In this document: piece by piece, positions 7,936 through 16,280 of the stretch
Numbering within the stretch: position 1 is the first letter of the stretch
How the letters are laid out: each line of letters opens with the position of its first letter
Source: JAIBJN01 sp963847985
GTDB lineage: Bacteria > Actinomycetota > Thermoleophilia > Gaiellales > Gaiellaceae
Length of the DNA stretch: 64,000 bases
NCBI GenBank assembly: GCA_963847985.1
Contig: CAWKBS010000008.1
Location: 1 to 64,000 of the forward strand
Direction: 5' to 3'
Notes under the pieces: generated by a model
The model's database searches: none
What the model saw: the letters and a program-made list of their open reading frames with translations, nothing else
What the model was told of the DNA's origin: nothing
Position numbers and translations under genes: made by a program

Positions 7936-9036
7936 CTAGCTGCGCGGCCTCGTCTTCTGCGGGTCGTAGACGGGGAAGTCGTCGACAGTCGCGGCGACGG
8001 TGCCGTCGCCGAGGGCGACCTCGACCGTCTCGCCCTTCGCCGCGAAGCGCGAGTCCAGGACGGCCATGCCGATGACGCGGCCGAGCGTCGGGCTCTCCCC
8101 GGGGCTCGTCAGCGTGCCGGCCGGCTCGCCGTCCTTCGTGACCGCGGCGCCGTACTCGGGCACCTCGGAGCCCTCGACCGCGAGCGTGACGAGCCGCTTG
8201 GGCGGGCTCTTCGCCGTCTCGGCCAGGGCCGCCTTGCCGTGGAAGTCGCCCGTGTCGAGGCGGATCACCTTGTCCAGCGACATGTCGAACGGGTCGGTCT
8301 CGTGCTGGAAGTAGTCGTAGCCGATGAAGATCAGCCCCGACTCGATCCGCAGCGACTCGACCGCGGAGAGCCCGTACGGCTTGGCGCCGGCCTCGGTGAG
8401 CACGCCCCAGAGCTCCTCGGCGTAGTCCGGCTCGGTGAACAGCTCGTAGCCGAGCTCGCCCGAGTAGCCGGTCCGCGAGACCCAGACGGGAACGCGCCCG
8501 ACGTGGACCTGGTGCGGCAGGAAGCGGAAGTAGCCGAGGCTCTCGACGTCCACGTCCACGAGCCCGGCGAGGAGCTCGCGCGAGCGCGGCCCCTGGAGCT
8601 GGACGTGCGGGAGCTTCTCCGTGATCGGCTCGATGGAGACGTCGAGGCCGGCGGCGACCTCGCGCATGTGCTCGAGGTCGGAGTCGAGCGCGGTGATCAC
8701 CCAGGCGCTCGAGTCCGTGAACTTGAAGACCGTGCCGTCGCCGACCATCTTGCCGTCCTCGTCGCAGAAGGGCGCGTAGCGGATCTGGCCGATCTCGAGG
8801 CCGAGCATGTCGTTCGTGAAGATCCGGTCGGCGGCCGCGAGTGCGTCCGGGCCGGAGAAGTCCCACTTGCGAAGCGGCGACTCGTCCCACACGCCGACGT
8901 CCTGGCGGACGGCGTGGTGCTCGGCGACCGCGTCACCGAACTCGGTCGGCCAGTACCAGCCTTCCCACTCCATGAACTCGGCGTCCAGTGCGCGCTGGAC
9001 CCCGTCGAAAGCCGTGCGGATGGTCTCGGTGCTCAC
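7936..9036 (-). CDS. Aminomethyltransferase (GcvT) family folate-dependent protein
   Basis: A 366-residue protein of the GcvT/DmdA/T-protein fold, which usually moves a methyl or methylene group to tetrahydrofolate. Typical features are DVGVWDESPLRKWDFSGPDA near residue 45, VQLQGPRSRELL near 155, VSRTGYSGELGYELF near 195 and the C-terminal GESPTLGRVIGMAVL. The GTG start at 9036 overlaps the IclR stop (GTGA), so regulator and enzyme are coupled. A DAO-family flavoprotein is transcribed divergently from the far side of the IclR gene. Together they suggest oxidative N-demethylation (dimethylglycine- or sarcosine-like) with the C1 unit captured by folate; this is inference. Confidence 0.87.
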   Translation of the reverse strand: MSTETIRTAFDGVQRALDAEFMEWEGWYWPTEFGDAVAEHHAVRQDVGVWDESPLRKWDFSGPDALAAADRIFTNDMLGLEIGQIRYAPFCDEDGKMVGDGTVFKFTDSSAWVITALDSDLEHMREVAAGLDVSIEPITEKLPHVQLQGPRSRELLAGLVDVDVESLGYFRFLPHQVHVGRVPVWVSRTGYSGELGYELFTEPDYAEELWGVLTEAGAKPYGLSAVESLRIESGLIFIGYDYFQHETDPFDMSLDKVIRLDTGDFHGKAALAETAKSPPKRLVTLAVEGSEVPEYGAAVTKDGEPAGTLTSPGESPTLGRVIGMAVLDSRFAAKGETVEVALGDGTVAATVDDFPVYDPQKTRPRS

Positions 9037-9815
9037 GCTTCCTCCTTCGCCGTTGGGCGCCAGCCTAAAGCGTCGGAAACCGCCGTTGCCCGCGCGAGCA
9101 GCGGCGCGACGGCGTCGGCCATCGCCTTCTCGTCGAAGCGGGAAGCCGGGCCCTGGACGCCGATGATCGCCGCGAGCTCGCCGCGGCTTCCTCGCACCGG
9201 CGCGGCCACGGCGTTGAGGTCGTCCTCGCGCTCGCCCCGCGCGCTGGCCCAGCCCTCCCCGCGGACGCGGCCGATCTCGGCTGCCAGCGCGTCCCGGTCG
9301 ACCACCGTGCGCGCCGTGAAGGCGTGCAGCGTGCCGTCCGGCAGCGCGACGTCGCCGAAGGCGAGCGCCACCTTCCCGGTGGCGGTGGCGTGGGCGACGC
9401 TGGGCCGGCCGAGCCGCGCGACGCTCTGCACGGACGACGAGCTCTGGACGAAGTCGACGGTGATCGCGTCGGGATCGCCCGGCGCCGACAGCGTCGCGGT
9501 CTCGCCGGTCTCCTCGGCCAGGAAGCGGAGGTGCGGGCGTGCGATCTCGCGCAGGTCGAGGCGCGCGAGCACGGCGTTCCCCAGCTCGAGGAGCCTGAGG
9601 CCCAGGCGGTAACGGCCGGTCTCGGCGACGTGCTCGACGAGCCCGGCGTCGGCCAGGGTGGCGAGCAGGCGCGACACCGAGGAGGGGTGGAGCCCGGTTC
9701 GCCGGGCCAGCTCGTTCGTGCCGAGCTCGCCGCCGTCGGCGAGCGCCTCCAGCACCGAGGCGGCGCGCTCGACTGCGGCCACGCGCCGTGCCGCTGGCCG
9801 TCCGGTCCGGGCCAT
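9033..9815 (-). CDS. IclR-family transcriptional regulator
   Basis: A 260-residue regulator with an N-terminal winged HTH (residues about 10-75, including LARRTGLHPSSVSRLLATL) and a C-terminal effector-binding IclR domain (residues about 85-250, including SVAHATATGKVALAFG). ATG at 9815; the stop overlaps the start of the GcvT-like gene. It is divergent from the FAD oxidoreductase at 9870, with 54 bases between starts, the classic arrangement for a local regulator that controls both directions. The inducer is probably the amine or its product. Confidence 0.92.
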   Translation of the reverse strand: MARTGRPAARRVAAVERAASVLEALADGGELGTNELARRTGLHPSSVSRLLATLADAGLVEHVAETGRYRLGLRLLELGNAVLARLDLREIARPHLRFLAEETGETATLSAPGDPDAITVDFVQSSSSVQSVARLGRPSVAHATATGKVALAFGDVALPDGTLHAFTARTVVDRDALAAEIGRVRGEGWASARGEREDDLNAVAAPVRGSRGELAAIIGVQGPASRFDEKAMADAVAPLLARATAVSDALGWRPTAKEEA

Positions 9816-9869
9816 GGTACGGTCAGTATGCCAGGAATTGAAACGCTATTGCCCAGGAGGCAACGATCT
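9816..9869. promoter_or_regulatory. Divergent IclR / FAD-oxidoreductase control region
   Basis: A 54-base spacer between two divergent starts that must hold the promoters and operator for both. A clear Shine-Dalgarno (CAGGAGG, 9854-9860) precedes the plus-strand ATG at 9870. The AT-richer stretch GGAATTGAAACG (9834-9845) is the only candidate operator core I see, and it is not a convincing palindrome. Confidence 0.5.
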
Positions 9870-11189
9870 ATGTCCGACCTGCCCGCCTCGCCCCGCTTCG
9901 TGATCGTCGGCGCCGGAATCCACGGCCTTTCGACCGCGTACCACCTCGCCAAGGAGCTGCGCGCCCGCGGGGCCGGCTCGGGAGCGGACGTGGTCGTCCT
10001 CGAGAAGTCGGAGCCCGGCGCCGGCGCTTCGGGCATCGCCTGCGGCGTCGTCCGGAACAACTACTTCCAGCCGGCGATGAGCGAGCTGATGCAGGCCTGC
10101 GTCGAGGTCTGGGAGTCGGACCCGGCGGCGTACGCGTACAACCCCGTCGGCTACATGGCGCTCGGCCCGGCGGTGCAGGAGAGCGACCTCGCGGCCACGT
10201 ACGAGCGCCAGGAGAAGATCGGTTACCGCTCCACGCTCGTCACCGGCGAAGCCGAGGTGGACGCGTACATGAAGCGGGTCTTCCCCGACTGGCGCGCGCA
10301 GGGCGTGACCGCGCTCCTGCACGAGCACCAGGGCGGCTTCGCCTTCAACCGCGAGTCCGTGCTCGGGCTCGCCGGCAAGTGCGCCGAGGAGGGCGTCGAG
10401 GTCCTGAGCGGCGTCGAGGTGCGGGCCATCGACCTCGCCGCCGACGGCACGGCACAGGCGCTCGAGACGAGCCGCGGCCGGATCGAGATCGGCGAGCAGC
10501 TCGTGATCGCGCCGGGCCCCTGGGCCAGGCACTTCTGGTCGCTGCTCGAGCTCCCGGCCACGATCGACATCCGGACGCCCGCAGGTGAGGTCGTTCCCGA
10601 CCAGCCGATGTGGACGTACTGGAACCTCCAGGAGGGCGAGATCACGGTCGACCCGACGATGTTCGCCACCGCGGACGGGAGCGCGCCGCCGGTCGTCCAC
10701 CTCGACACGGACGCGCCGCTCCACGCCGACGACGGCGAGCTGATCACCGACGAGCTCTGGGGCATCTACTACAAGCGCGACCGCCACGGCGTGCAGGGCG
10801 GCGCCTCGCCGCTCGTGGTCGAGGGGGAGGTCGAGCTCGACCCGTACCCGTCCACGACGGACGTCGACGCCGGCTTCCCCGACATGTGGTGCGCGGCCCT
10901 CTCGCACGCGATGAGCCGCTTCGAGGGCTGCCGGCCGCTCTACAAGATGGCCAGGTCGGGCGGCGTCGGCGCCTTCACCGCGGACAACTTCCCGGTGTTC
11001 GACTACATGCGCCCGAACACGTACGCCGTCCTCGACTCGAACCACGGCTACAAGATGATCGGGGTCGGGCGCGAGGTGGCGAAGGTGCTCCTCGGCGACC
11101 ACTCGAGCCTCCTCTACCCGTTCCGCTTCGAGCGCTTCGCGACCGGCGACCTCCACCCGGTCTCGAACTCGCCCTACCCCTGGTCCTGA
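9870..11189 (+). CDS. DAO-family FAD-dependent oxidoreductase (sarcosine/dimethylglycine oxidase-like)
   Basis: A 439-residue flavoprotein. The N-terminal dinucleotide motif FVIVGAGIHGLSTAYHLAKE is followed by EPGAGASGIACGVVRNNY, where substrate-dependent members attach or position FAD. A glycine-rich C-terminus (DSNHGYKMIGVGREVAKV) closes the FAD site. The start is fixed by a strong Shine-Dalgarno just upstream. It is divergent from the IclR-gcvT-like pair, which supports a role in oxidising an N-methyl amino acid. It is distinct from the SoxB subunit at 18790-20004 and carries no partner subunits of its own. The 3' end overlaps the convergent antiporter by 16 bases. Confidence 0.87.
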   Translation: MSDLPASPRFVIVGAGIHGLSTAYHLAKELRARGAGSGADVVVLEKSEPGAGASGIACGVVRNNYFQPAMSELMQACVEVWESDPAAYAYNPVGYMALGPAVQESDLAATYERQEKIGYRSTLVTGEAEVDAYMKRVFPDWRAQGVTALLHEHQGGFAFNRESVLGLAGKCAEEGVEVLSGVEVRAIDLAADGTAQALETSRGRIEIGEQLVIAPGPWARHFWSLLELPATIDIRTPAGEVVPDQPMWTYWNLQEGEITVDPTMFATADGSAPPVVHLDTDAPLHADDGELITDELWGIYYKRDRHGVQGGASPLVVEGEVELDPYPSTTDVDAGFPDMWCAALSHAMSRFEGCRPLYKMARSGGVGAFTADNFPVFDYMRPNTYAVLDSNHGYKMIGVGREVAKVLLGDHSSLLYPFRFERFATGDLHPVSNSPYPWS

Positions 11190-12418
11190 ACCTCGTGCGC
11201 CAAGGCGGACCCTTCGTCGAGCCCTAGTCGGCGGGCGAGCCATGCCTTCGTCGTCGACTGGAACGCGAGCGTGACGACGATGGCGAGCGCGACCACCGTC
11301 GCGAGCTCGGTCTCGTAGGGGACGCCCTCCGCGACGAGGACGCCGACGAGCGCCGCGGGCACCACGCCTGTCTCGCGGGTCCACGAGAGGAACACGAGCT
11401 CCTCGCGCTCCCAGCGGCCGCGTCGATCGGGGAGCAGGCACGCGAGGACGGTCAGCGGGCGCGCGACGAGGATCAGGGCGGCGAGCGTGATCAGCGCCGG
11501 CACGGCGTTGTCTGCCAGCGCGTCGAACGGGACGTTCGCGCCGAGCGTCAGGAAGACGAAGATGACCACGATGTCCGTAGCCGCCTCCGTGAAGACGCGC
11601 ATCTCCGTTTCCCGGTGCGAGCCCATCCCGAGGCCGAGCTCGTCCATGTTCGAGACGATCAGCCCGGCGAGGAAGGCGCCGAGGTAGCCGCTGCCCCCGG
11701 CGTAGTCGATCGTGAAGTAGCTGCCGACGACGACGAGGAGGACGGCGATCGTCGGCGACTCGCGCCAGATGCCGAGCCGCCTGGTGGAGATGACGACCGC
11801 CAGCGCGATGCCGAAGACCGCTCCGAGCGCGGTCGAGATGAGGAGGTCGAGGACGAACTCCCCCAGCGGCGAGGCCAGCGAGCCGCCGTCCTCGACCACG
11901 AACCCGGCGAGCGCGAGCGCCAGCACCGCTCCGGTGACGTCGTTCAGGGCAGACTCGGCGACGACCGTCTGCGCCACCTTCGCCCGGATGCGCAGGCGCT
12001 CGAACAGCGGGATGAGGATGGCCGGGTCGGTGGGCGCGAGGACGGCGCCGATGAGCAGCCCCGCCTCGATGGGGAGGTCGAACGCGAGCGTGGCCACCGA
12101 GCCGGTGATCAGCGCGGTGATGAGGACGCCGGGCACGGCCAGGAGCCCGAGGCCGACCGCGACGGGCCTGAGGATGCTGAACGCGAGGTTGAGGCCGCCG
12201 TAGAAGAGGATCAGGGAGACGCCGAGCGTGAGCAGGAGCTGCACCCCGACCGAGTCGAGCGGCAGCTCCACGGCTCCGGCGACGTCGGGGCCGAGCAGCG
12301 CACCCGCCGCGACCAGCACGACCATGCGCGGGATCCGCAGCAGGCCGGCGACGACCTCCGCGACCAGCCCGGCCGCGAGCAGGATCGCGAGGGTCTCGAT
12401 GACGTCGCGGGCGGACAC
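11174..12418 (-). CDS. Na+/H+ (CPA1, NhaP-like) antiporter
   Basis: A 414-residue polytopic membrane protein with about twelve helices from the start (GTG at 12418). Family marks are PRMVVLVAAGALLGPDVAG near residue 30, VLAPTDPAILIPLFERLRIR near 145 with the ion-site Asp, and ESALNDVTGAVLALALAGF near 175, the ND-type motif. It lacks a long cytoplasmic C-terminus. It exchanges Na+ or K+ for protons across the cytoplasmic membrane. The operon context is not informative: it stands alone and converges on the FAD oxidoreductase. Confidence 0.9.
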   Translation of the reverse strand: MSARDVIETLAILLAAGLVAEVVAGLLRIPRMVVLVAAGALLGPDVAGAVELPLDSVGVQLLLTLGVSLILFYGGLNLAFSILRPVAVGLGLLAVPGVLITALITGSVATLAFDLPIEAGLLIGAVLAPTDPAILIPLFERLRIRAKVAQTVVAESALNDVTGAVLALALAGFVVEDGGSLASPLGEFVLDLLISTALGAVFGIALAVVISTRRLGIWRESPTIAVLLVVVGSYFTIDYAGGSGYLGAFLAGLIVSNMDELGLGMGSHRETEMRVFTEAATDIVVIFVFLTLGANVPFDALADNAVPALITLAALILVARPLTVLACLLPDRRGRWEREELVFLSWTRETGVVPAALVGVLVAEGVPYETELATVVALAIVVTLAFQSTTKAWLARRLGLDEGSALAHEVQDQG

Positions 12419-12441
12419 CGCCGGGATTCTCCTCCTCGCCG

Positions 12442-12705
12442 ATGACGGTTGCGCCCGGGAGCGCGTTCGCTCACGATGGTCGCGTGTTCCTCGTCTACCT
12501 CTCGCCCCCGGCCGGGCAAGTCGTCTTCATGCTCACCCTGGTGGTCGCCCTGTATCTCACCGTGATCGAGCTGCGGGAGATGGAGCCGCGGCCGCACTTC
12601 GCCTGGTGGGGCTGGTGGCTCTCGCTCGTCTTCCTGACCCACTTCGTCGGCTACCTCATCCTGCGGGTCTATGCCTACCGACGCCGGCAGCGAGCCGGCG
12701 CCTAG
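12442..12705 (+). CDS. Small two-helix membrane protein, unknown function
   Basis: An 87-residue protein with two hydrophobic spans (about residues 20-44, VVFMLTLVVALYLTVIEL, and 55-75, WWLSLVFLTHFVGYLILRV), separated by a Trp-rich loop, and a basic tail (AYRRRQRAGA). I do not recognise the family. It overlaps the next gene by 35 bases, so the two are probably co-expressed. It is divergent from the antiporter with 23 bases between starts. Confidence 0.6.
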   Translation: MTVAPGSAFAHDGRVFLVYLSPPAGQVVFMLTLVVALYLTVIELREMEPRPHFAWWGWWLSLVFLTHFVGYLILRVYAYRRRQRAGA

Positions 12706-13027
12706 CCGCCCGTTCCGCGACCGCCCGCTCGGGCGGATCGTGATCCTCCTGGTCGTCCTGGCGGTCGCCCTCGTCGCTGCGAGGACCTGCGCCTCGCGGG
12801 ACTCGGACATCAGTCAGGAGGAGGCGATCGAGATCGCCGAGCAGGAGATCGACTACGTGCCGGAGCGGACGATGGTGCGCTTCCTTCCCCGCGGTGTCGA
12901 CTCGCATCCGTTCTGGGCGGTCTCCCTCTCGCTCCTCGATGCAGCCGGCAATCCCGAGCGGATCACCGTCGTCGTCGTGGACGGCGCGACCGGCGAGGTC
13001 GAGGAGATCAGGCGCCAGGATCGTTAG
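12671..13027 (+). CDS. Membrane-anchored PepSY-like small protein
   Basis: A 118-residue protein with one N-terminal membrane anchor (RIVILLVVLAVALVAARTCA, residues about 22-41) and an extracytoplasmic domain. That domain has the look of a PepSY unit: EEAIEIAEQEIDYVPERTM followed by WAVSLSLLDAAGNPERITV and VVVDGATGEVEEIRR. PepSY units often inhibit proteases or sense the envelope. It overlaps the upstream small membrane gene in another frame. The function is inferred from fold resemblance only. Confidence 0.6.
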   Translation: MPTDAGSEPAPSRPFRDRPLGRIVILLVVLAVALVAARTCASRDSDISQEEAIEIAEQEIDYVPERTMVRFLPRGVDSHPFWAVSLSLLDAAGNPERITVVVVDGATGEVEEIRRQDR

Positions 13028-13179
13028 CGCTGCTTCCAGTCATATGTCCGCGGGCGACACCTCGCACCGGAAAAGGTGGGGAAGTCGTACCTGGGCCACG
13101 TCCGACTGGTTTCGTACGTTTGTCGCGGATTTGGTGTCGCTGGAGCTTTGATGGCGTGCGTATAGAGGAGGGCTAGCTG

Positions 13180-14670
13180 ATGTCGTCGCTCGCTGCGCTG
13201 TTCGCCCAGGCCCCGACCGTGGAGGAGCTTCAGACCCAGGTCAGCCTCGACTCGCTGATCCTGACGGAGCAGTTCTACTTCTTCACCGTCGTGATCATGT
13301 GGCTGATCCACGCCGGCTTCATGGCCTACGAGGCGGGCGCCGCGCGACGCAAGAACATCATGTCGACGGCGATGAAGAACATCCTCACGATCGCCGTCGT
13401 GACACCGACCTTCTACTACTTCGGCTGGTACATCTACGGCTGCTTCCAGCCCGGCTTCCCCACAGTCGGGCCGGACTCGCTGGACGGCCACGCGGGCCCC
13501 GAGGCCTTCCCGGGCTTCTGCGGCGCGACCGCGCCCTGGTCGGCGGCGATGGGGCCGAACCTCCAGGATCACGTCAGCGCCGTCTTCTTCCTCGCCTTCC
13601 TGCTCTTCTCCTGGACGACCGGCTCGATCATGTCCGGCGCCCTGATCGAGCGGATTCGGCTCTCCGCCTACCTGCTCCTGACCGTCCTGCTCGGCTCGGC
13701 GGTCTGGATCACGGACGCGGCCTGGGGCTGGAGCTCCGGCGGCTGGCTCGTCACGAAGTTCGGCTTCCATGACTCGATCGCCTCGCTCGTCGTCCACGGC
13801 GTCGCGGGCGCGTTCGCTCTGGGCGTGCTCCTCAACCTCGGGCCGCGGATCGGCAAGTTCGACATGAAGGGCCGCGCCCGGGCCTTCAGACCGCACAACA
13901 CGCACATGACCCTCATGGGCCTGATGCTGATCTTCACCGGGTTCTACGGCTTCTACGCGGCCTGCCTGGTGATCCAGTCCACGATCTTCCCCGGCTGGCT
14001 CAACATCTACTTGAATCCGGCGACTCTCGGCGCCATCGCGTTCACGATCACCGTGGGCTTCGCCGGAGGGTTCACGGGCGGATGGTTCGCCAGTCGCGGC
14101 GACCCGTTCTGGACGCTGTCCGGCGGTCTCGCCGGCGTCATCTCGGTGTCGGCGGGCGCCGACCTCTACCACCCCTCCCTCGCCTACATCCTCGCTTTCT
14201 CGGGCGGCATGCTCGCCGTCTGGGCGGGGACGTACATCGAGAAGAAGCTCCGCGTCGACGACGCGGTCGGGGCGGTGGCCGTCCACGGCGTCTGCGGCTT
14301 CTACGGCGTGCTGCTCGTGGGCATCTTCGCGGGCGGCTACCCGACCGGGATCAACAACGTTCCGGTGTCCTTGGGCGGCCAGCTCATGGGGATGCTGGCG
14401 TTCTTCCCGCTCGCGTTCCTGCCGGGCTTCGTCGCGAGCTGGATCCTGAAGAAGCTGAACCTGCTGCGCGTCCCGCCCGAGGTCGAGCTCGAAGGCCTCG
14501 ACATGGCGGAGTTCCAGCAGGACTTCTATCCCGAGTTCGAGCGGGTGCCCGAGACGATCGTCCTGCCCGACGGCCAGGAGGTCGAAGCGGCTCCCGTGCT
14601 CATCGAGTCGTTCGCTGAGGCCAGCAACTTCACCGCGGACACCGCCGCGGGACCGAGGAGGTCGCCGTGA
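13180..14670 (+). CDS. amt: Ammonium transporter (Amt family, atypical)
   Basis: A 496-residue polytopic transporter for ammonium or methylammonium. About eleven helices are visible. Both pore histidines appear in family context: DSIASLVVHGVAGAFALGVL (residues about 197-216, with the conserved Asp) and DDAVGAVAVHGVCGFYGVLL (about 360-380). The N-terminus is unusual: a long pre-helix (VEELQTQVSLDSLILTEQFY), then WLIHAGFMAYEAGAARRKN. The acidic C-tail (EFQQDFYPEFERVPE) is not that of AmtB, and no glnK/glnB lies next to it. The GTG of the next small membrane gene overlaps its stop. Lying beside the methylamine-type cluster makes methylammonium uptake plausible. Confidence 0.9.
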   Translation: MSSLAALFAQAPTVEELQTQVSLDSLILTEQFYFFTVVIMWLIHAGFMAYEAGAARRKNIMSTAMKNILTIAVVTPTFYYFGWYIYGCFQPGFPTVGPDSLDGHAGPEAFPGFCGATAPWSAAMGPNLQDHVSAVFFLAFLLFSWTTGSIMSGALIERIRLSAYLLLTVLLGSAVWITDAAWGWSSGGWLVTKFGFHDSIASLVVHGVAGAFALGVLLNLGPRIGKFDMKGRARAFRPHNTHMTLMGLMLIFTGFYGFYAACLVIQSTIFPGWLNIYLNPATLGAIAFTITVGFAGGFTGGWFASRGDPFWTLSGGLAGVISVSAGADLYHPSLAYILAFSGGMLAVWAGTYIEKKLRVDDAVGAVAVHGVCGFYGVLLVGIFAGGYPTGINNVPVSLGGQLMGMLAFFPLAFLPGFVASWILKKLNLLRVPPEVELEGLDMAEFQQDFYPEFERVPETIVLPDGQEVEAAPVLIESFAEASNFTADTAAGPRRSP

Positions 14671-14948
14671 TCGACAGCTTCCCCTTCGACGAGTGGACCG
14701 AGGACATCGCGGCCTACTGGACGTTCGGGCCGGAGAACTCCACCGGTACCTACATCCTGACCGTTCTGGGGATCATCCTCATGGTCGCGTCGCTGATCGG
14801 CTTCGTCATGCTGGAGCGCCGGAAGCTGGACGCGCAAGCGCAGCTCCTGCGCGGCGGCGGGGTCCTGCCGCCGGCCAGCCCCACCGCCCCGGGCCCCGGC
14901 TTCAAAGAGCCGCCGCTCGCCGGGCCGTCCACCAACCCCGGGCCCTAG
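14667..14948 (+). CDS. Amt-associated small single-span membrane protein
   Basis: A 93-residue protein; the GTG start at 14667 overlaps the amt stop (GTGA). An acidic N-terminus (SFPFDEWTEDIAAYWTFGPE) precedes one membrane span (YILTVLGIILMVASLIGFVM, residues about 28-47). A Pro/Gly-rich cytoplasmic tail follows (PPASPTAPGPGFKEPP). I do not recognise the family. Tight coupling to amt suggests a small transporter subunit or regulator. Confidence 0.65.
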   Translation: MIDSFPFDEWTEDIAAYWTFGPENSTGTYILTVLGIILMVASLIGFVMLERRKLDAQAQLLRGGGVLPPASPTAPGPGFKEPPLAGPSTNPGP

Positions 14949-14960
14949 AAAGGAGGCACG

Positions 14961-15113
14961 ATGGCTCGTGAGAAGCAAATCGAGTTCCCGCCCGAGCAGA
15001 GCCCCGTCAAGTGGCTGACGCCGGCGCTCCTGCTCGCGGCGCTGGTCTGCATCGTGATCGTCGTCATCGTTCTCCTGACCATGGACGACGGCCCGTTCAT
15101 CGGCCCTTGGTAG
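14961..15113 (+). CDS. Amt-associated micro-protein (50 aa, single membrane span)
   Basis: A 50-residue protein preceded by a perfect Shine-Dalgarno (AAAGGAGG, 14949-14956). It starts MAREKQIEFPPEQSPVKWLT, has one membrane span (LTPALLLAALVCIVIVVIVL, residues about 19-38) and ends DDGPFIGPW at TAG 15111-15113. It is third in the amt operon, 12 bases after the previous gene. The strong ribosome site and the operon position argue that it is real despite its size. Its function is unknown; it may be an accessory subunit of the transporter. Confidence 0.6.
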   Translation: MAREKQIEFPPEQSPVKWLTPALLLAALVCIVIVVIVLLTMDDGPFIGPW

Positions 15114-15156
15114 GAAGCGCAGGCGCGGGCACGCGCAGGGTGCTATAAGAAAGAAA

Positions 15157-15384
15157 ATGTCGCGTCTCTATCTCTTCTGCGGCCTCTGCGGGCGGCAGCA
15201 GGCGGACGGGATCCTGTCGCGCGGGTACTGGGGCCACCTCGAGCTCGGGGGCGGCAACGCGCTCCGCGCCTGTCCGACCTGCAAGGAGCAGCACTCCGAC
15301 TGGGAGGCGCGGCTTCGGGCCGGTGACGACTCGAGCACGCTCGACGTCTCCGCCTTCCCGCAGGCCGGCGCGAACTACAGCTAG
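15157..15384 (+). CDS. Small zinc-ribbon protein
   Basis: A 75-residue protein with two CxxC pairs (FCGLCGRQQ near residue 8 and RACPTCKEQH near 38) that should bind one zinc ion. The rest is polar (DWEARLRAGDDSS). No enzyme domain is visible. It follows the amt operon by 43 bases and converges on folD with a 4-base overlap of the ends. I do not recognise the family; a nucleic-acid- or protein-binding role is possible. Confidence 0.6.
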   Translation: MSRLYLFCGLCGRQQADGILSRGYWGHLELGGGNALRACPTCKEQHSDWEARLRAGDDSSTLDVSAFPQAGANYS

Positions 15385-16280
15385 GCCTGCAGGGAGGCCG
15401 CCTCGGCGGTGTTCCGGAGCAACCAGACGTCGGTGATCGGCCCGACGCCGCCCGGCACGGGCGTGATCGCCTCCGCCTTCTCGGCAACGCTCTCGAAGTC
15501 GAGGTCGCCGACAAGCCGAACCTTGCCGGTCTCCTCGTCGGGCACCGGGTTGATGCCGACGTCGACCGCGATGACGCCCTCCTTGACCATTGCGCCCGTC
15601 ACGAAGCCGCGGCACGCCGGCCGCGACGACGAGGATGTCCGCCTGGCGCGTGTGCTCCTCCAGGCGGCCGGCCTGCGCCGTGAGGCGGTGGCAGGAGACG
15701 ACCGTCGCGCCGCGGGCCAGGCCGAGCCAGAGCGCCGGCTTGCCGACGTTGTTGGAGCGGCCCACGAGGACGAGGTCGAGCCCGTTGTAGAACGTGGCCG
15801 GGTCGCGTCCGCTCTCCTCGACGTAGCGGTCGAGGAGCCAGAAGACGCTCGCCGGGGTCGAAGGCGTGTAGCGCGGCTCGCCGAGCGCGAGCAGGCCCGC
15901 ATTCTCCGGGTGCACGGCCTCGACGTCCTTCAACGGGTGGAGCTGCCGGTAGAGGTGCTCCTCCGACACCTGCGCCGGCAGCGGCCGGAGGATGAGGATG
16001 CCGTGGACGCGCGGGTCCGCGTTCAGCTTGCCGACGAGCGCCAGGGCGTCCGCCTCCTCGACGTCGCCGGGGAGCTCCTCGCAGACGTACCGGCAGCCCA
16101 GCTCCTCCGCGACCCGGCGAACGCGGCGCTCGTAGGCCTGCGCCGCGTAGTCCTCGCCGACGAGGACGGTGGCGAGGCCGGGCGGTTACACCGTCCTTCC
16201 CCAGGTCGGCCACGGCCAGCTCGACCTCGGCCTCGCAGCTCGTCGGCCAGCAGGCGGCCGTCGATGACGGCGGCGCTCAC
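15381..16280 (-). pseudogene. folD: Methylenetetrahydrofolate dehydrogenase/cyclohydrolase FolD, three frameshifts
   Basis: FolD interconverts 5,10-methylene-, methenyl- and 10-formyl-THF. Its pieces lie in three frames on the minus strand: SAAVIDGRLLADELR; AEVELAVADLGKDGV; then PPGLATVLVGEDYAAQAYER through LVLVGRSNNVGKPALWLGLA to AAGVPR; and finally FVTGAMVKEGVIAVDVGINP with PGGVGPITDVWLLRNT. Each junction (about 16232, 16188 and 15609) is explained by one extra base, and removing three bases gives 299 intact codons, the normal family length. The GTG start at 16280 overlaps the fchA stop. Such clean restoration suggests sequence errors more than decay. It completes the C1-folate branch with fchA and fhs. 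Confidence 0.8.
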
